Positions 35,391 through 48,507 of a DNA stretch of 64,000 nt are shown here, piece after piece. The stretch lies in the NCBI RefSeq assembly GCF_032854445.1, contig NC_088300.1, forward strand, positions 23,481,608 through 23,545,607, written 5' to 3'. The position numbers and the translations under genes are program-made. This DNA comes from Liolophura sinensis (lineage: Eukaryota > Mollusca > Polyplacophora > Chitonida > Chitonidae). A model generated the notes under the pieces. The model did not search any database. It was not told the origin of the DNA and worked only from the letters and a program-made list of their open reading frames with translations. The first letter of the stretch is position 1. Each line of letters starts with the position of its first letter.

Positions 35391-36450
35391 CCCACGTAAA
35401 AGGGGGACTACTCCGTCAAGCTTAGCAGCCACCGGGGCCACTTCACCAAACCCATGCATAATTACGTTCACTGTTACAGCGTGCAAAGCGTATTAGTCTT
35501 CAACCCTTATTATCTTGCCGATTAATTTAGGAAAACCTTTGGGGAAAATACCGATACACCAGTACAAAACTACTTTGGACATGTAGCCTAGTATACCTTC
35601 CAGGGATATGGGACGGATTAATAAAAACACAGTTAACATCACCGCAATTCATTTTTTCTTAATTCACAGTGCTTCTTAACCATGTGTAATTTGCCACTGT
35701 TTAAGCATTTGCATGAACAGTTAGAATGACACCTGAATTAAGGCAAATTGAAAAGAAGCCGTATTTCACCAGTTTCACTGGTTTCACCGATTTTCACAAG
35801 GTCATCGCTGCTCTGTTTTTCTCTCTACGCTGCATGTATTTAGTTATGTTATGTACGTCTATATTCAAGGCCTCTTGAAAATATATTTTTGTACAACAGC
35901 TATTGTAGGTATTCACATACAGGCGAATACAACACCTGTATGCGGTCTTAAGTCAGGAGATTGGTGGTGCTTTACAATACCTTCACTCTAGTTTCTTCCA
36001 CCATTCAAACTGACTGAAATTAATTTAAAAAATTCTTGTGAACGGTGTTAAACACAAGTCAACATTATAAGAATTAGGAAAATTAGGACAAATTAGGAAA
36101 TACGCTTAAATAACCAAAAAGCAGTTCAGGTAAATGGTATCATTTCTTATGCTTATATTGTTTACTGAACACGATGTAAAGCCCCAATACTACATACAGG
36201 ATACATCTGTACATCTACAGGAGTGGTTCCCACACCATGACTTGCGAAATTCGATCGTCCTAAACAGCTCGCCTTATCTATACACGTGTTCACGGTTCAA
36301 CAGCCACAAGTTGCAAGGCGTACATATTTATCCCATGTTATTGTACAGTGTAGTCATGTAGAAGGTGAATCGTTCTGAAGGATTGCAAAATTCGGTCATA
36401 CAAATTTTTTGAGAGTAAGGACGCATGCACTATATGTAAGATACAAGCGC
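35391..36450. other. Intergenic stretch, nothing recognised
   Basis: AT-rich unique DNA with no splice-supported coding segment or known repeat recognised. Confidence 0.35.
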
Positions 36451-36795
36451 TGAGAATGAATTATGAAACATTATATGAATCGGACAGAATAGTGAAACAT
36501 TGTGTAAATCAGACAGAACAATGAAGGAGTATATAAATCAGACAGAATAGTGAAACATTGTGTAAATCAGACAGAACAATGAAGCAGTATATAAATCAGA
36601 CAGAAAAGTGAAACATTGTGTAAATCAGACAGAACAATGAAGCATTATATAAATCAGACAAAATAGTAAAACATTGTGTAAATCAGACAGAATAAAGAAG
36701 CATTATATAAATCAGACAGAATCATGAAATATTATATAAATCAGTCAGAATAATGGAACATTATTTCACTCAGACTGGATAATGAACCATTACAT
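36450..36795. repeat. Tandem repeat with 29-bp monomer arranged as 58-bp dimers
   Basis: AATAGTGAAACATTGTGTAA ATCAGACAG alternates with AACAATGAAGCATTATATAA ATCAGACAG for four dimers, then decays into single ATTATATAAATCAG(A/T)CAGAAT monomers toward 36790. Confidence 0.95.
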
Positions 36796-37017
36796 ATTAC
36801 AATGAGACAATTAACCGATAGAGGACAACGTGGAAACCGTTATTATTAGGAGATGATTTCTCGCCTTCACCGGTTTCAAAATTTTCTGCAGTTATGAAAA
36901 GAAACTGGAGGCAACAAAGCTGTGCGTGGTAAAGTGGAAGGTTTTATGTACAAATGCATTGTAAAACAACAAAACGCTCATCTCTATACCTGAAAACTCA
37001 TTTTCGGGATATATCAC

Positions 37018-37125
37018 ATAATCAGCAGATTTATTACATTATCAGCAAATTTACTACATTATCAGCAAATTCCTTTCGTAATCAGCAGATTTGTTACATT
37101 CTCAGCAGATTTATTACATTAGCAT
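37018..37125. repeat. 20-bp tandem repeat, about 5 copies
   Basis: ATCAGCAGATTTATTACATT with small variations, including one unit with a shortened core. Confidence 0.95.
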
Positions 37126-39580
37126 AGTATGTTTCTAATGACAGCAGTTAACGATGGTAACATTTTGCATCAACTGTTACAAGCATATGACTGAAAGGTA
37201 ACTCATCTATTCCCAAAAAGTCTACGTCTTAAAGCCGCACGTGTTCTCATCAAAAAAGTAATTTAATCGTTACAAAGGTTAAGTAAAATAACAGGAGTTT
37301 TAAAAACGTAAGTTAACATGCACTACTTAGATCACTTGCATTTTGATCAGCGGAAGTATTACACCGTTTGGCGTGAAGTGAGAATGTAATCTATAGCCTA
37401 CTATCCTTACTTTCCTCACCCTCTGTGTGACAGGTGGCTTACTATATCCCGCTTCTCTGTATGAATTTATGTAAAGTGAATTCAAGCTTCCGTGCAAAAT
37501 TTTCATGCTATCAGATAGACAGGTGTTCACGATGTCCTATATTCTGAAGGCCATTCAAGCTGAGAAACGGCGTTTCTCATTGTATACATGATATATATTT
37601 CGATTAATCACGGGCTCAATATAGAATTTTCATACCCATGGGTGTGACAAGTAGCTCTTTCGTATAATTTATATACCATTTGGTTTCAACATGAGTATAA
37701 CCAGTGTAGCTATAAGGAATATAAGTTTGTAGCTGAATGTCGCATGCCCCCCAGTCGCCGATACCACACGACACTCGGAGTTCTCTGGGAGAGGTTCCTG
37801 GATGCTCGGTATAGCTTCCATGCTGAAACTTTCCTAGAAAAAGGATTCATAAAAAAGAGCGATTAATACATATGTGTAGTAATGACAGACTAATGTTTGT
37901 TTTGAGGTGCTCTTACATTTTACCAAGCCGTTTTTTTTTTCACGATGTAGTACCGATCTTGGTCTGATTTCGTTCGTTGTATTCCGATATTGCCCCGATT
38001 TCGTCCCTATGACGTGCAAAAAAATGCTGGAAAAGTCACTGATTGGGTATTTTTGTTTTCTATGACCAGCACCGGACCTTCACGATTTCAAGCTATTTGC
38101 GGTGTCAGCTGTTTTCGTCATCAAGAATTTAGTCCATGCTTCCCGACGTACTGCGCTATATCCTGATGTTTCCCGAAGGACCCCAATGTTTCTCGATGTA
38201 TCCTGGTGTATCCCGCCTACACGGAGGTTATACCAAGAAAATTAGGAAATATTTCACCAGTTTCAAAACTCTCGCAATATGCTTTAGATATGAGACTGTG
38301 CTACGAGCTGCATCCCGATTTGACCACCGACTTCTTATCGATGTTTTTATTTTCCCCGATTTTACATTGGGACACATCTGTGACGCGCAACGCAAGTCAA
38401 TTATAGATGAATCTCATACTAATGGCTCTTAACATACTACCTGACATAATTTGACGTCCTGATGATGAATCCCGTCATATTTTTGTCGCAAGTTGCGATC
38501 AAAACGCGAAAAGCTCAATTTCCCCTATTTTTGCAGGTCACGTGACACAACACTGTTACAGCTGTAAAGCTGAAAACTGCTGTGTATAAAGGGCTATATA
38601 TGCACTGTATGTTGAAAATATTTGACCTATGTCAAAAAACACATGGCATGCACGCTTTCGACAATGTCCAAAGGCTGAAGTGTTGACACGGCGTCTTTAG
38701 TCCATACCAATTGGTGTTTAATGCGATCATACGTTAAACCCATGCATGCAAGTCAGACAGCTGGTAATGGTCATATATATTTCAGGCGCAACGTTGGAAT
38801 CTGAAGTACAGAAGGCCCTATGTCGCTATCTACTCTCTGTACGACGGACCCCTATACCTGTATGGTTTCAGTTTCTGTCGAGAGACACTAGTTTTTTTCT
38901 GACACAAGTGGTGAGCACTCGTACAAGCTGAAAGTCTTCGAGAAAGACTGCGAATTTTCATTGGTGGAGGGATAAAGATTAAATCTATACAAGTCTATAT
39001 GAATCTATCTGAGTTAACGATAATATGACCTGTTCACAAATGATGTACTAAAACCCCAGCACGTCTCCCCCGTACAAGGATTTGTAGGATGTTTTGTAGG
39101 GTGTTTCGGCAGATGTTGGCAGACTGTAAGGCTACGGCCTCTGCTTAAGGAAAGTAGTCGGTATATAAAGTGGCCATTAGCCTAAAGGTTTATCTCGAAG
39201 AAGTATCAGTGAAGGTCATATTATAACTTACACTCAGCAGGTATAGCATGCATCTTGCTTTATGAAACTCAGTTCCAACATGTATGTATACAGTTTGTAT
39301 TCCTGACATCTAATAGACATTCCCAACAGTTATAACCATGGCATACACTTACTGGGTATCTAAGATGACTTACGTAACGTAGGAGCCATAATCACAATTA
39401 TTCACTAAATCATAATCAAAATCGTTAATTAAACCATAATCATTCATTGTATCTGTTGTCGATTCAACGAACAGTTTAGCATATAATACATGAGCTAAGT
39501 TACTTCGAAGATATTCATTTAAATAAATTTAATATTACACTTCTTACGATGATTGCTTACGTACTGTTCCTTTAGTAGTT
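37126..39580. other. Downstream flank of the MOXD1-like gene, nothing secure
   Basis: The final exon and 3' untranslated region of the copper monooxygenase gene should lie here. On the minus strand at about 39060-39137 a frame reads LPTSAETPYKTSYKSLYGGD and then stops, recalling the L-P-x-x-x-x-x-P-Y-K tail of MOXD1 proteins. Its phase does not join the last secure exon, so I do not include it. Confidence 0.3.
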
Positions 39581-39589
39581 TAGACTTAC

Positions 39590-42500
39590 CGAAGATGGTC
39601 TATACTCATCAATGCAGCCTGCGATGTGAACAGGGTAATTCTTAAGGAGTGAATACTTCTGGAAGTCCTCTCTAACCTTACGGTCTGACCAGTCAATGGC
39701 GTTCTCGAAGAAATCCTTCCAGCTCCTCCCTTGGTACTCGAGTGGGGTCAGGATATTAGGGCTCCACTGACGGCTGTGTGCAAATAATATTTGTCGTAAT
39801 AATTAGATTTGTAAAAATCCCTGACGACGGAGGTGGAGAATACAGCACCCATTTAAAACTTGTTACGACTGCCGTCTAAGTTTTAGTCCAAGGACGCTCA
39901 TTATATGAGCTTGCATCGCAACTTGTTTAATTCTCGAGGGAAGGATGTGGGGCCTAAGCATAATGACTGTTTTAAGAGAAGAAGAGGGTGACTAACGCTG
40001 TGGCTAAATCGGTCAAAATGCGAAAATAGTCATACTTGGGATGAGTATTCTCAGCGTGTAAAGAGCGATGCAAACTGATGCAGATAAACATGCTCCAATA
40101 AACATGTTCCAATAAAATGGGCAAGTCTTGCCTTTTTCTGGATGAACATGCTCCATTAAAGAAAGGAACAACACTCAACACTCAGTAATAAAAATGTTAA
40201 AAGTTGTCTGAGTGATGGTAGAATGTATTCTGCTATTGCAGCAGATTATTCTGTTAAAAATAACTCACATACTAGTGTTCTATTAATTCAATATAATGAC
40301 TCTATTATACTAACAGAATATTATGTTGACTATAAAAGAATATTGTGTTATAATAACAGAATACTTTCTAGCATCACTTAGACGAACCACTTTCTGTTAA
40401 ATTTAACAGATTTTTTTTTGAGTGAAGCTGATCATACTCAGGTTGAACAGAGTTATATGACCGTAAAACGGAACAAGCTGCTATAACCAGGATGAAGCAT
40501 TCGGATTTGAATGTGTTTAGTTAGTTCTAATTAGAATGAACATACTCAGCTGTAGCGTTTCTGAAGGCAAGGTTGAAATGTACGGAAGGGTGACTTGCAC
40601 ACTGGATCAGCGGTATTTTGGGATAATACATCACAAAGGCGATGCACATCTCCTCTCTTGTGCTTAATCCGGACTATAAAGAAACGAAAACACAAAAGAT
40701 AGATTTGAGACTTATACAACCTTCAAGTGCTAGATGATGTTGAGAACATTACAGTAGGTTACAGAAATCTAGAAAAGCGAGTAAAACCAAAACAGCGATG
40801 GCAGTGTGGTGGCAAATAGTTACAAATTCCGCCACATATCAGACATACCACATTCATACCCTTTGCTCAGTCAATATCATTGGCTTCCCTCTTGAACATA
40901 ACAAAGTCTATTTTATAGACTTAAAAGAATGAAGCCCATTCGGACACACGAAAATCAATTGTGCACTTTCGCCAACAACACGCGTTTTCAGGAAACAGCT
41001 AAATTTTGCCAATCAAGATATTCCAAAAAAGTAATTTAACCAAAATAAGTAGTTTATATTCTTATGAGAATGAGCTTTTAAAATGACCACTAAAATATCA
41101 GAATTTTTCAGAAACTATTTCCAGTGGACTTTCTGACAACAGCACATATGCACAGATCTTACCAAGTTTAGTCATTGAAAATAATATCAGAGTTAAATTT
41201 TTGATTAATCAACAAATCATTCAGTGATGGATGGCCAGTCACTTATTGATTTTACTGCTCACAACGGATGAGATACTTACATATGTCATATCAGTTCTGT
41301 CTTCCGTGTTGTAGACACATTGTATAAGCGTTCTGTCTCCCTTTTCAACGACAGCATAAAACAGAAGGATCTAATATTTATTCTGTACGGAATCCATCTT
41401 ACAATGTTATAAAGGTGATTTTTCTATGTTTTAGGTGTTGTTAACATATTTAATATCCTGTATTCGACGAATATTTCACTTATGCAACAGCAGCCAGCAT
41501 TGTGGTGGGAGGAAACCGAGCAAAGTCCGGAGAAAACCCATGACCATCTGCAGGTTGGTGGCAGACCTTCCCACGTACGGCCGGAGTGGACCGAAATAAT
41601 TGGAGAAGATTATGTTAATTCAATTCCATTGTGGGCAAGTCCATTTTCAAGTATATGGTGCTCAGTTAGCAATGTGGTAAAACAAAGCAATGTTCCATCA
41701 GTCTCGGGGTACCCAGTGGAATGTGCTTACCTTTTGGATAACCCTTTCCTCTGGCAAAAGCCGTGTTTCTTGAAAATTGAAGTCATAATTGTTGTCCTGG
41801 GCAAGTACATCCAGCTCCTTACCATCCCGGATGTGACGTAACCGAATTTTATGGCCGGCCAGATGTGAGTGAAGTATGGCAGCAAAGACGTTGAGTTTGT
41901 CAGTCTGATTTCCCATTCCCTGAAAGGATGTTGGGATAATTTGTTTTAGCCGGCCTGGCAGCGGTTTATGTGCTCAAGATTACTTTCTCTATTAAATGGA
42001 GGTTTGAGTAGCCAAGGAAAAACCGGCACATTATTTAGACGGATCGCTCATACAAACTATATGAAAACCTATGTCTCTGGAAATTTTGGCTGATGAACAC
42101 TTCTTGATGAATTATTTTTGGGTGAAGTGCCCGCAAGCATGAACCTCGGTTATCCAAAAGAACATAGGACGTGTTTATAGCGCATGAATGCCTACAAATA
42201 CACAGGTAGAGGCGCTGGTGGTAAGGTGCAGAGGTTTCGAAATATATCGTTACGACAACTGAGTGACTTCCCCCTGATAGTTGACGTCATCACTTCACGG
42301 CAGGGTTGAGTTAATCTGTCAATGTTAACGTGGGATGGTATTTAGAATATAGAAAACTAACTGAACAGGACTATATTCATCTTTTGAATTATGTTCTGGG
42401 ATGGATTCGGTTCCCATTGTTGCAAAAAAATAATGATTGTCTGTAGTTCGATATAAACAGAAATATTTCCATGTTTTAAGATAGGGAAGTATAGCCTTAC

Positions 42501-45500
42501 CATGTCGTAATAATATAATAAAGAAAACTGCGTATGCCACCCTTTTGCAAAAGTTCTAAGAGAGTTTTGAGCTCCTGGAAAAATAACTGTCCCCTTTTTC
42601 TTTTCCGTCGATTTGTCAATGGAATAACATCATACCTGACTCAGACAATCGCTGGAGCAAGCACCCTCGCTAAGAAACTCTTTATAGTACGGCGGGATGA
42701 CGTGGGAGTCCCAGACGTTCATACCCATGTAGAGAATACCAGCGTCATACTGGCGTAGTTGTGACGTCATGATCAGTCGGAGGCCTGAGGAATCCCGCAT
42801 TCCTAAACACACATACTTATTTATGTTTTTGGTACCTACGCAATGCACTTATAGCAAGTGCTGAAAAGTTATATTTACATTGTAAAAAACGACAATGCAA
42901 AATAAAATCATGCGGCCAAATATTTGTTTTTAACGTGTAACACCTTTTGGGGTTTCCCCCGGGCTCTGGCCGGTTGAATCGCATCATAATGCTGACCACC
43001 TATAAGTGAAATATTTTTGACTGCGGCGTAAAACACCAATCAAATCAATCAATAAATAAATATTAACAACAAATGGATTTTTCAGATTTGTAAGCACTTT
43101 GATTAATTCAGTCATTTGAATATATGGTACTCTTTATGAGTCAATGACATAATAACCTAATCTGCTATTGTAAAACTATACCTGACAGTAAGCGAGGATT
43201 ATCATAGTGCACCTCCATTAGAAACATCATAGGTTTCTCGCTGTCTCCAATTGGCATACCAACATGGACAGGGAAGGAAAACACCTGGTCAAAAAGTAAC
43301 ACGTGCTTTTGAAATTTATACAGTCATTCGTTATTAAACCCCGGATTTTCTCCACTAACAAAGCTGACCGCCGTAGCATAAGTGAAAAGTATGGCGTTAA
43401 ACTCCAATCAATTAAGTAAATAACTTTACAACCACTCACGTAATCAGGATGATGGGAAAAATAGACTATAGAGACTGTTACGAAATAATACAGCAACAGT
43501 TACTGATTACAGTATTCGTTAATCTGATTCTTTTTAATGCCACACTTAAAGAAATTCATCTGATGCAATGACAGACATACTCATGGACGGAGGAAACCGA
43601 AGCGCCCGGAGTAAACCAACGACCTGTGGGAAACATACGTCGTATTTTCAACAATTTACAATGTACTTCACGTAAGATCAGGCAAAGGAGTGCCGTCGAC
43701 CGCTTTCTATTATAGGAGAATATAAGCGAAATTGGTAGAAATCACCAGAAGAAAACAACCCAATCATAGCTGTCTGTTTAAAATTATGGTAAAATCAGCT
43801 CCCACTGATAAAGTATTTTATTGTACAACAGAATAATTAACCACAATCACAAATACGAAAAAAATATCCAAGGATACTCACCCCTCCGCCAATGGCCCAG
43901 GCAAAATAGTTCGCCTCACAACGCCACCACTCTGGGGGCATGTTACGATGGCGACACTGGTGGCTGACCTCCAAACTTTCGTTAGAGTAGTAAGGACATG
44001 CATGCAGAATTATGTGATGTACTTCCGATTCACGGCCGGGCTGAATAACGGGCTCCACCTGTGGACAGAAAATACTGGAGTAAGACAGCAAATGTGGCCT
44101 GCGTGGTTCCATCAACACGTAATAATATAGCCGTTTTCGTTGTTTTGGTTTGGCTCCATAAGAGTTCTCAATGTTACCTTTCACAAGAACATTTTTGTTT
44201 GATCAGTCGTTAGCAATCCAACTCATTGTTTGGTGCGATCAAAAATACGGTTTAACTTAAATTAGCTTATGAGAGCTAGTCGAATTTTGTGTTAACCAGT
44301 GGTATTTGCAGGTAGATTAATATTTGTGTTGTTCATTTGTTTGTTTGTTTTTTTTTTATACATTAAAGTGGCTCTCAGGCATTCTGACAAACTTCAATAC
44401 ATAATATGACAAAAAGGCACATTTTGGCAGCTTGCATGGCGATGTATCCAGCTGAAATATTTGGCACACTTTGTTACACTATGGAGTGAAACCATGGGCA
44501 TTATTAATTTCCGAAGAAGTCCAGGAAGAGAGAAGAATCGTTTACCTGTATGACGTGGTGCTTTCTGGTTAGGTCGGGAAATTTAAAGGACGAACATAAG
44601 TAAGTGGTATCCGTTGCTGGTATAAGAACCTGAGTTAAAAACAAGAAGAAAAGAGGAATCAAAAAACACGCATTACAGCAGTGTAATCAGTGTATTGTTG
44701 GTTTGCGGAGTTTTGTCACAGTGTTTGAGCGTCAGTAGCCTAAAACATGTCACAAAAAAGTCATTGTCGACCTCCACATACCTGCCTAAGTAAATGGTCT
44801 GTGTTAAAAGCTACACGATATAGGTACTGAAAGCTTGTCGTATGTCGCAGCTAAAAATGGACGATAGTGGGCAGAAATGCAAATGGGAACGCTTGACAGA
44901 AAACAAATGGACATCACATGACAGAAAGTAAAGTACAATAATCGGCAGCCAAAAATTAACATTAGCAAAAATGGACACCACCTGGCGAAAAAAAAAAGGA
45001 ACACAGGTATAACAGGAATGAAATGCACCAAACGTGTTCTTCAAAATATAAAACGCCATATTATATACTAACATTTGGGCTGAGCAGATCCAGAGTGACG
45101 GTATCAGCGGGTAATGGGGGCAGATCCTGGGTGTAGGTCAGTAGGTACATACTCCTCACCCCTCTGTTCTGGAAATGGTACATTAAATGTCCATCCGGAC
45201 CCGGCTCAGAGTCGCTATAAGCCCAGATAACACGGGCCGTGTCATTCTGAAATATTCAAAAATTGTTTTTTTTTTCTAAAACAGGCATCGAAAATGATAA
45301 TTGGTCATTGATAATTTTAAGGAATTTCTGGACTAGCACGCATACACTTCAGCTATACTGTTATCTTTTTAAAGCTCTTTCACGAAAGCAAATGGTTGTT
45401 TAAAATTGTCATAAATTGATATGTGTCCTTGAAACATCTTAATGCCAAAAAGATGTAAATATGTACGAAGCACATTGTTGACCACATGTACATTCATAAC

Positions 45501-47228
45501 CTTATGTTTTTCAAGACATTTGAAATTACGCCTGCATGTGCCTTTGACAGTATTTAGTTGTCATCCTTGGTCTAATCAAAGAAAAACGTCTGTGCATTAT
45601 ACTAGCATTTTACATTTGGTCATACTAGTGAAAATATAGTGTTTCAACATTATCTCAAGATGTTTTACTTTTACTCAAGCCCTAATATCTTTGTGAAAGT
45701 GTAAAAAAAGTTATTTTAGTATTTGCTCAATGCAAATGTCTATATCTTACGTTGATGCTGAAGTCATTGTTTGAGCATAGGATGAGCCGCCGACTGAACC
45801 TGAGTGTGGTGTGTGTACCGTTCTGGGAGCCGCTCAATAGGTTGTAGTCAGACATCATGTCAACGACAGGCTCAAACTTCCCGGGGGCAAAGCGGTCCTG
45901 AAAAAAAAAAAAACACTGAGTAGTTAATCTCATGGTTTGTTTCCCAAAATAGTTATTTAATATAAATGTGGATGGAGTTTACCAATAGAGAAAACTGTAC
46001 AAAAGTGACAAACTTCACTCTAAGAACCAATTTGGTAAACTCACAAGGCAAATATATCATTATAAAACTATGAAGGTGCACTGCGAGGAGTTTGAAGCTG
46101 AACTGATCATCATTCTCTTGCTCTGCATGCATGAGTAAAACTTAAAAGAAAAGAGCGCTTATATAACTTATATCTTAAATGAAAGCGTTAACAGATTACA
46201 CGTCATGGTGCTTAGCTTTGCCCAGTAGCTATTCGGGACATGGCATTCCAGGCAGTTTGTATAGCTTTTCTATTTAAGTTATAGTATTGTAAGGTGTGTA
46301 TTGTTGTGTGGTGGGGTGGAGGTTGGGGTGGAGGTGGGGTGGGGTGTAGGGTGTTGTGTGGTGGGGTGGGGTGGAGGTATGGTGGAGGTGGGGGTGGAGG
46401 TGGGGTGGGGGGTGGAGGTGGGGTGGGGAGTTGTTGGGGGGAGGTGGGGCAGGGTGTATTGGTTGTGCAGGGGTAGGAGGTTATTTGAACTGGCATTTTC
46501 AAAGACTAGGTGATGCATTCGTTGACCACTGACCTACTCCTCAGATGTTCGTTGTGAAAAGGAGGTGCTTTATTAATTGACGTCACTCTACCACTTGACA
46601 TAAACCTAGTTTTTAAAACAGCCGACTCGTCTTCAAATGTTAGCAAGATTTAGTATTAGTATTAGTATTAAGTTACGGCCCTTACGTCCTTCAGCTGCAT
46701 CGCAGTGGCAGAAGATTTGACGCCAGTTCGTTGAAGAATTTACTTTTCACATTAAACACGGGAGAAGTTGAAGGACAAATGATACACAGGAACTTCAGTT
46801 TAACAACACTTAATTACAATACTGTACAACATTTTCGGCGGTTTGTACCATTACACTCACATCATATGTTTTCAAACTAGCCTTGTAACCACTTATCATT
46901 GTCAAGTTACCTGTAAATTGGCTTTTCCTGTGGCGTCCTCTACCCAGCCAGTCGCCATATCCGAGCCGGTCATATCCCCGTTGGGAGAGAACCCCAAACC
47001 TACATACCCCAGGGTCATAACCTGGACTTCAAAGGTGATTTCATTGTCGTCAAAGTCCCAGAATAAGTGGAATTTATTTCCTGGATCCAACACCACATGA
47101 TGAGGTAAGGAGTTTCCACCAATGCTATGGGCATATACCGCATAAAGGGTACAAACGATAAACACTCCCTGCGAAAGCATGTTTAACACAGATCCAGATA
47201 TGTAAGCTGCCTTGGGTTTGTACTCCAA
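39590..47228 (-). CDS. MOXD1: DBH-like copper monooxygenase (MOXD1 family), 11 exons, C-terminus incomplete
   Basis: Exons (minus strand): 47228-46911, 45897-45751, 45246-45073, 44629-44546, 44058-43882, 43284-43182, 42802-42636, 41919-41731, 41340-41281, 40673-40546, 39773-39590. All junctions are GT-AG and the phases join to 577 codons; human MOXD1 is about 613. Residues 1-34 are a signal peptide. A DOMON domain follows (about 40-200: FWDFDDNE, GYVGLGFS, GSDMATGW), then both copper-monooxygenase domains. Copper ligands are all present: His255/256 (VHHIILHAC), His326 (EVHYDNP), His407/409 (HSHLAG) and Met482 (EEMC). The family hydroxylates small substrates with ascorbate and oxygen in the secretory pathway; the substrate of MOXD1 is unknown. 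The last donor is consensus GTAAGT, but no following exon is certain; reading through it gives VSLNY and a stop. The assignment is strong; the choice between MOXD1 and dopamine beta-hydroxylase rests on recalled sequences, notably the L-S-T-R-x-E-M-C segment. Confidence 0.95.
40207..40388. mobile_element. MITE-like element with terminal inverted repeats
   Basis: The left end TGAGTGATGGTAGAATGTAT TCTGCTATTGCAGCAG is matched by the complement of the right end, TAAGTGATGCTAGAAAGTAT TCTGTTATTATAACAC. About 35-45 bp are inverted with roughly three-quarters identity around an AT-rich centre. It lies in the last intron of the MOXD1-like gene. Confidence 0.55.
40393..40410. repeat. Perfect 18-bp palindrome
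   Basis: TCTGTTAAATTTAACAGA, followed by T9 and GAGTGA just outside the MITE-like element. Confidence 0.9.
41468..41590 (-). repeat. SINE family 1 fragment in a MOXD1 intron
   Basis: ACGAATATTTCACTTATGCA, GTGGTGGGAGGAAACCGAGC and GACCTTCCCACGTACGGCCG, diverged. It lies between exons 8 and 9 of the copper monooxygenase gene. Confidence 0.85.
42948..43068 (+). repeat. SINE family 1, 3' part
   Basis: GGTTTCCCCCGGGCTCTGGC, TATAAGTGAAATATTTTTGA and GCGGCGTAAAACACCAATCA, then an AATAAATAAA tail. Located in the intron between exons 6 and 7. Confidence 0.88.
43330..43425 (+). repeat. SINE family 1, 3' part, strongly diverged
   Basis: AGCTGACCGCCGTAGCATAA GTGAAAAGTATGGCGTTAAA, CTCCAATCAATTAAGTAAAT. 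An older copy in the intron between exons 5 and 6. Confidence 0.7.
46290..46480. repeat. G-rich (GGGGTGGAGGTG)n low-complexity tract
   Basis: Repeated GGTGGGGTGG and GGAGGT phrases on the plus strand; the transcribed RNA of the MOXD1-like gene would carry C-rich repeats here. It lies in the first intron. Proline- or glycine-rich open frames across it are compositional. Confidence 0.9.
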
Positions 47229-48505
47229 GCTCGAGGTTCTGGTCTATACACCTGACGGGTAAAGGACTGTTCACCCAGGGGAACACGTGACGAACACACC
47301 TTGTATAACCTGGCTAAGGTCGGACATTGAGCAGTTCTAATGAAAAGGGTAGACCTTACAATGATAGACTCAAACATCCGGGTGAGTAAGGCTCGCAAAA
47401 CAAGACACAGACAAATTCTTTCAGCATGTATTATAATATATGTATGTAACCACAGACCAAGAAGTTTATTATTGGTATAGCAGCAAGCGAACTTTTTATA
47501 TTATTTATTTATTTATTTATTAACGTATTAAATAATTAATTAATCTATTTATTCAGTAAGTTGTTTATATTGTCGCTATTTGACTCCATATACAAGAATA
47601 TTTTGACGGCGGTCAATTATTACTAGTCCGCGCTCATGTTCCCGCCTTTATGAAACTGCAGCGTTGAGTGCAGAAAGTAGAACGGCTGGGTGACGGTTTC
47701 TCGTTCCCTGTCACACTGACCGCACACGAGAGCAGATACGCTTTACTGAAGTTAGACAATGCACTGTCTGACACTTGGCAGTGATCGGTTTTTCCACATG
47801 GTGACTTGAACTTCGTGTGTAAACACAGCCATTCGTTACAGATAAATATGCACGTACAGTATATCCTTGCCGCCAAGACTGAAATCTCATGCGTGATTTT
47901 TGGAACCGAGGAAATAAATTGTCAATATATTAATATATGTCAATATTCATTAAAAAAAGTCTGTTGTCTTATCTTTTGTCTTCTCCTTATGTGTTTCTCC
48001 ACGCTCAAGTAACAAAATAAATACACAAAAATCAATAAATGACATATTTGGAATCTAAACAAGATGGAAGTTCCCCGGTGTGAAAAGTAGGCTCTTCAAT
48101 GAATTAACGTTACCTGACTCCCCGTGCAATTTAAGTCCGAATGTCTCTCAAGTCCCTAACGAGGATGGGGACATGGATTGCTATGCGCACTCCGGATTGC
48201 TAATGCCCATAAATCTAATCGACGTCGCATATGTGGAAAAATTATGAGTACTTCGGGTGTGTACACCGTGAAATCGGGGGACCTCTTGTGTACTTCTGCT
48301 ACGCAGATCCACAACAGGGTTGTGAAGTTCCTTGGTGTTCTCCACGTTTCTCGTATAACCCACAAACGCATCCTGTTCAATCTGTAGTTGACATGTTGCT
48401 TGAAATCTGTACTCAAGCAACTTATCCGACATCGATCTCACTTAATGCTCACTAGAAAATAGTGTGTCGTTCGACTGGTCTGTTGACACTACATGTACCT
48501 ATCTC
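47229..48505. other. Upstream flank of the MOXD1-like gene
   Basis: Expected to hold its promoter and 5' untranslated region; I cannot place a TATA box or start site securely. Open frames at 48156-48455 overlap on both strands and match nothing I know. Confidence 0.35.
47500..47522. repeat. (TTTA)n microsatellite
   Basis: Five TTTA units about 270 bp upstream of the MOXD1-like start codon. Confidence 0.9.
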
Positions 48506-48507
48506 TG

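Noticed and set aside
38136-38432. Open frame with repeated proline-containing phrases on plus
   Set aside because: Short imperfect repeats of CCCGA(T/A)GT in non-coding DNA explain it; no start context or splice support.
39060-39137. Last exon of the MOXD1-like gene (L-P-x-x-x-x-x-P-Y-K)
   Set aside because: The acceptor phase does not match the last secure exon and an intervening exon could not be found; the similarity is short.
46212-46518. Proline/threonine-rich (minus) and glycine/valine-rich (plus) open frames
   Set aside because: Both translate a G-rich low-complexity tract inside an intron of the MOXD1-like gene.
48156-48455. Overlapping open frames on both strands, one Cys-rich on the plus strand
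   Set aside because: No recognisable domain, no convincing splice sites, and similar lengths in several frames at once.
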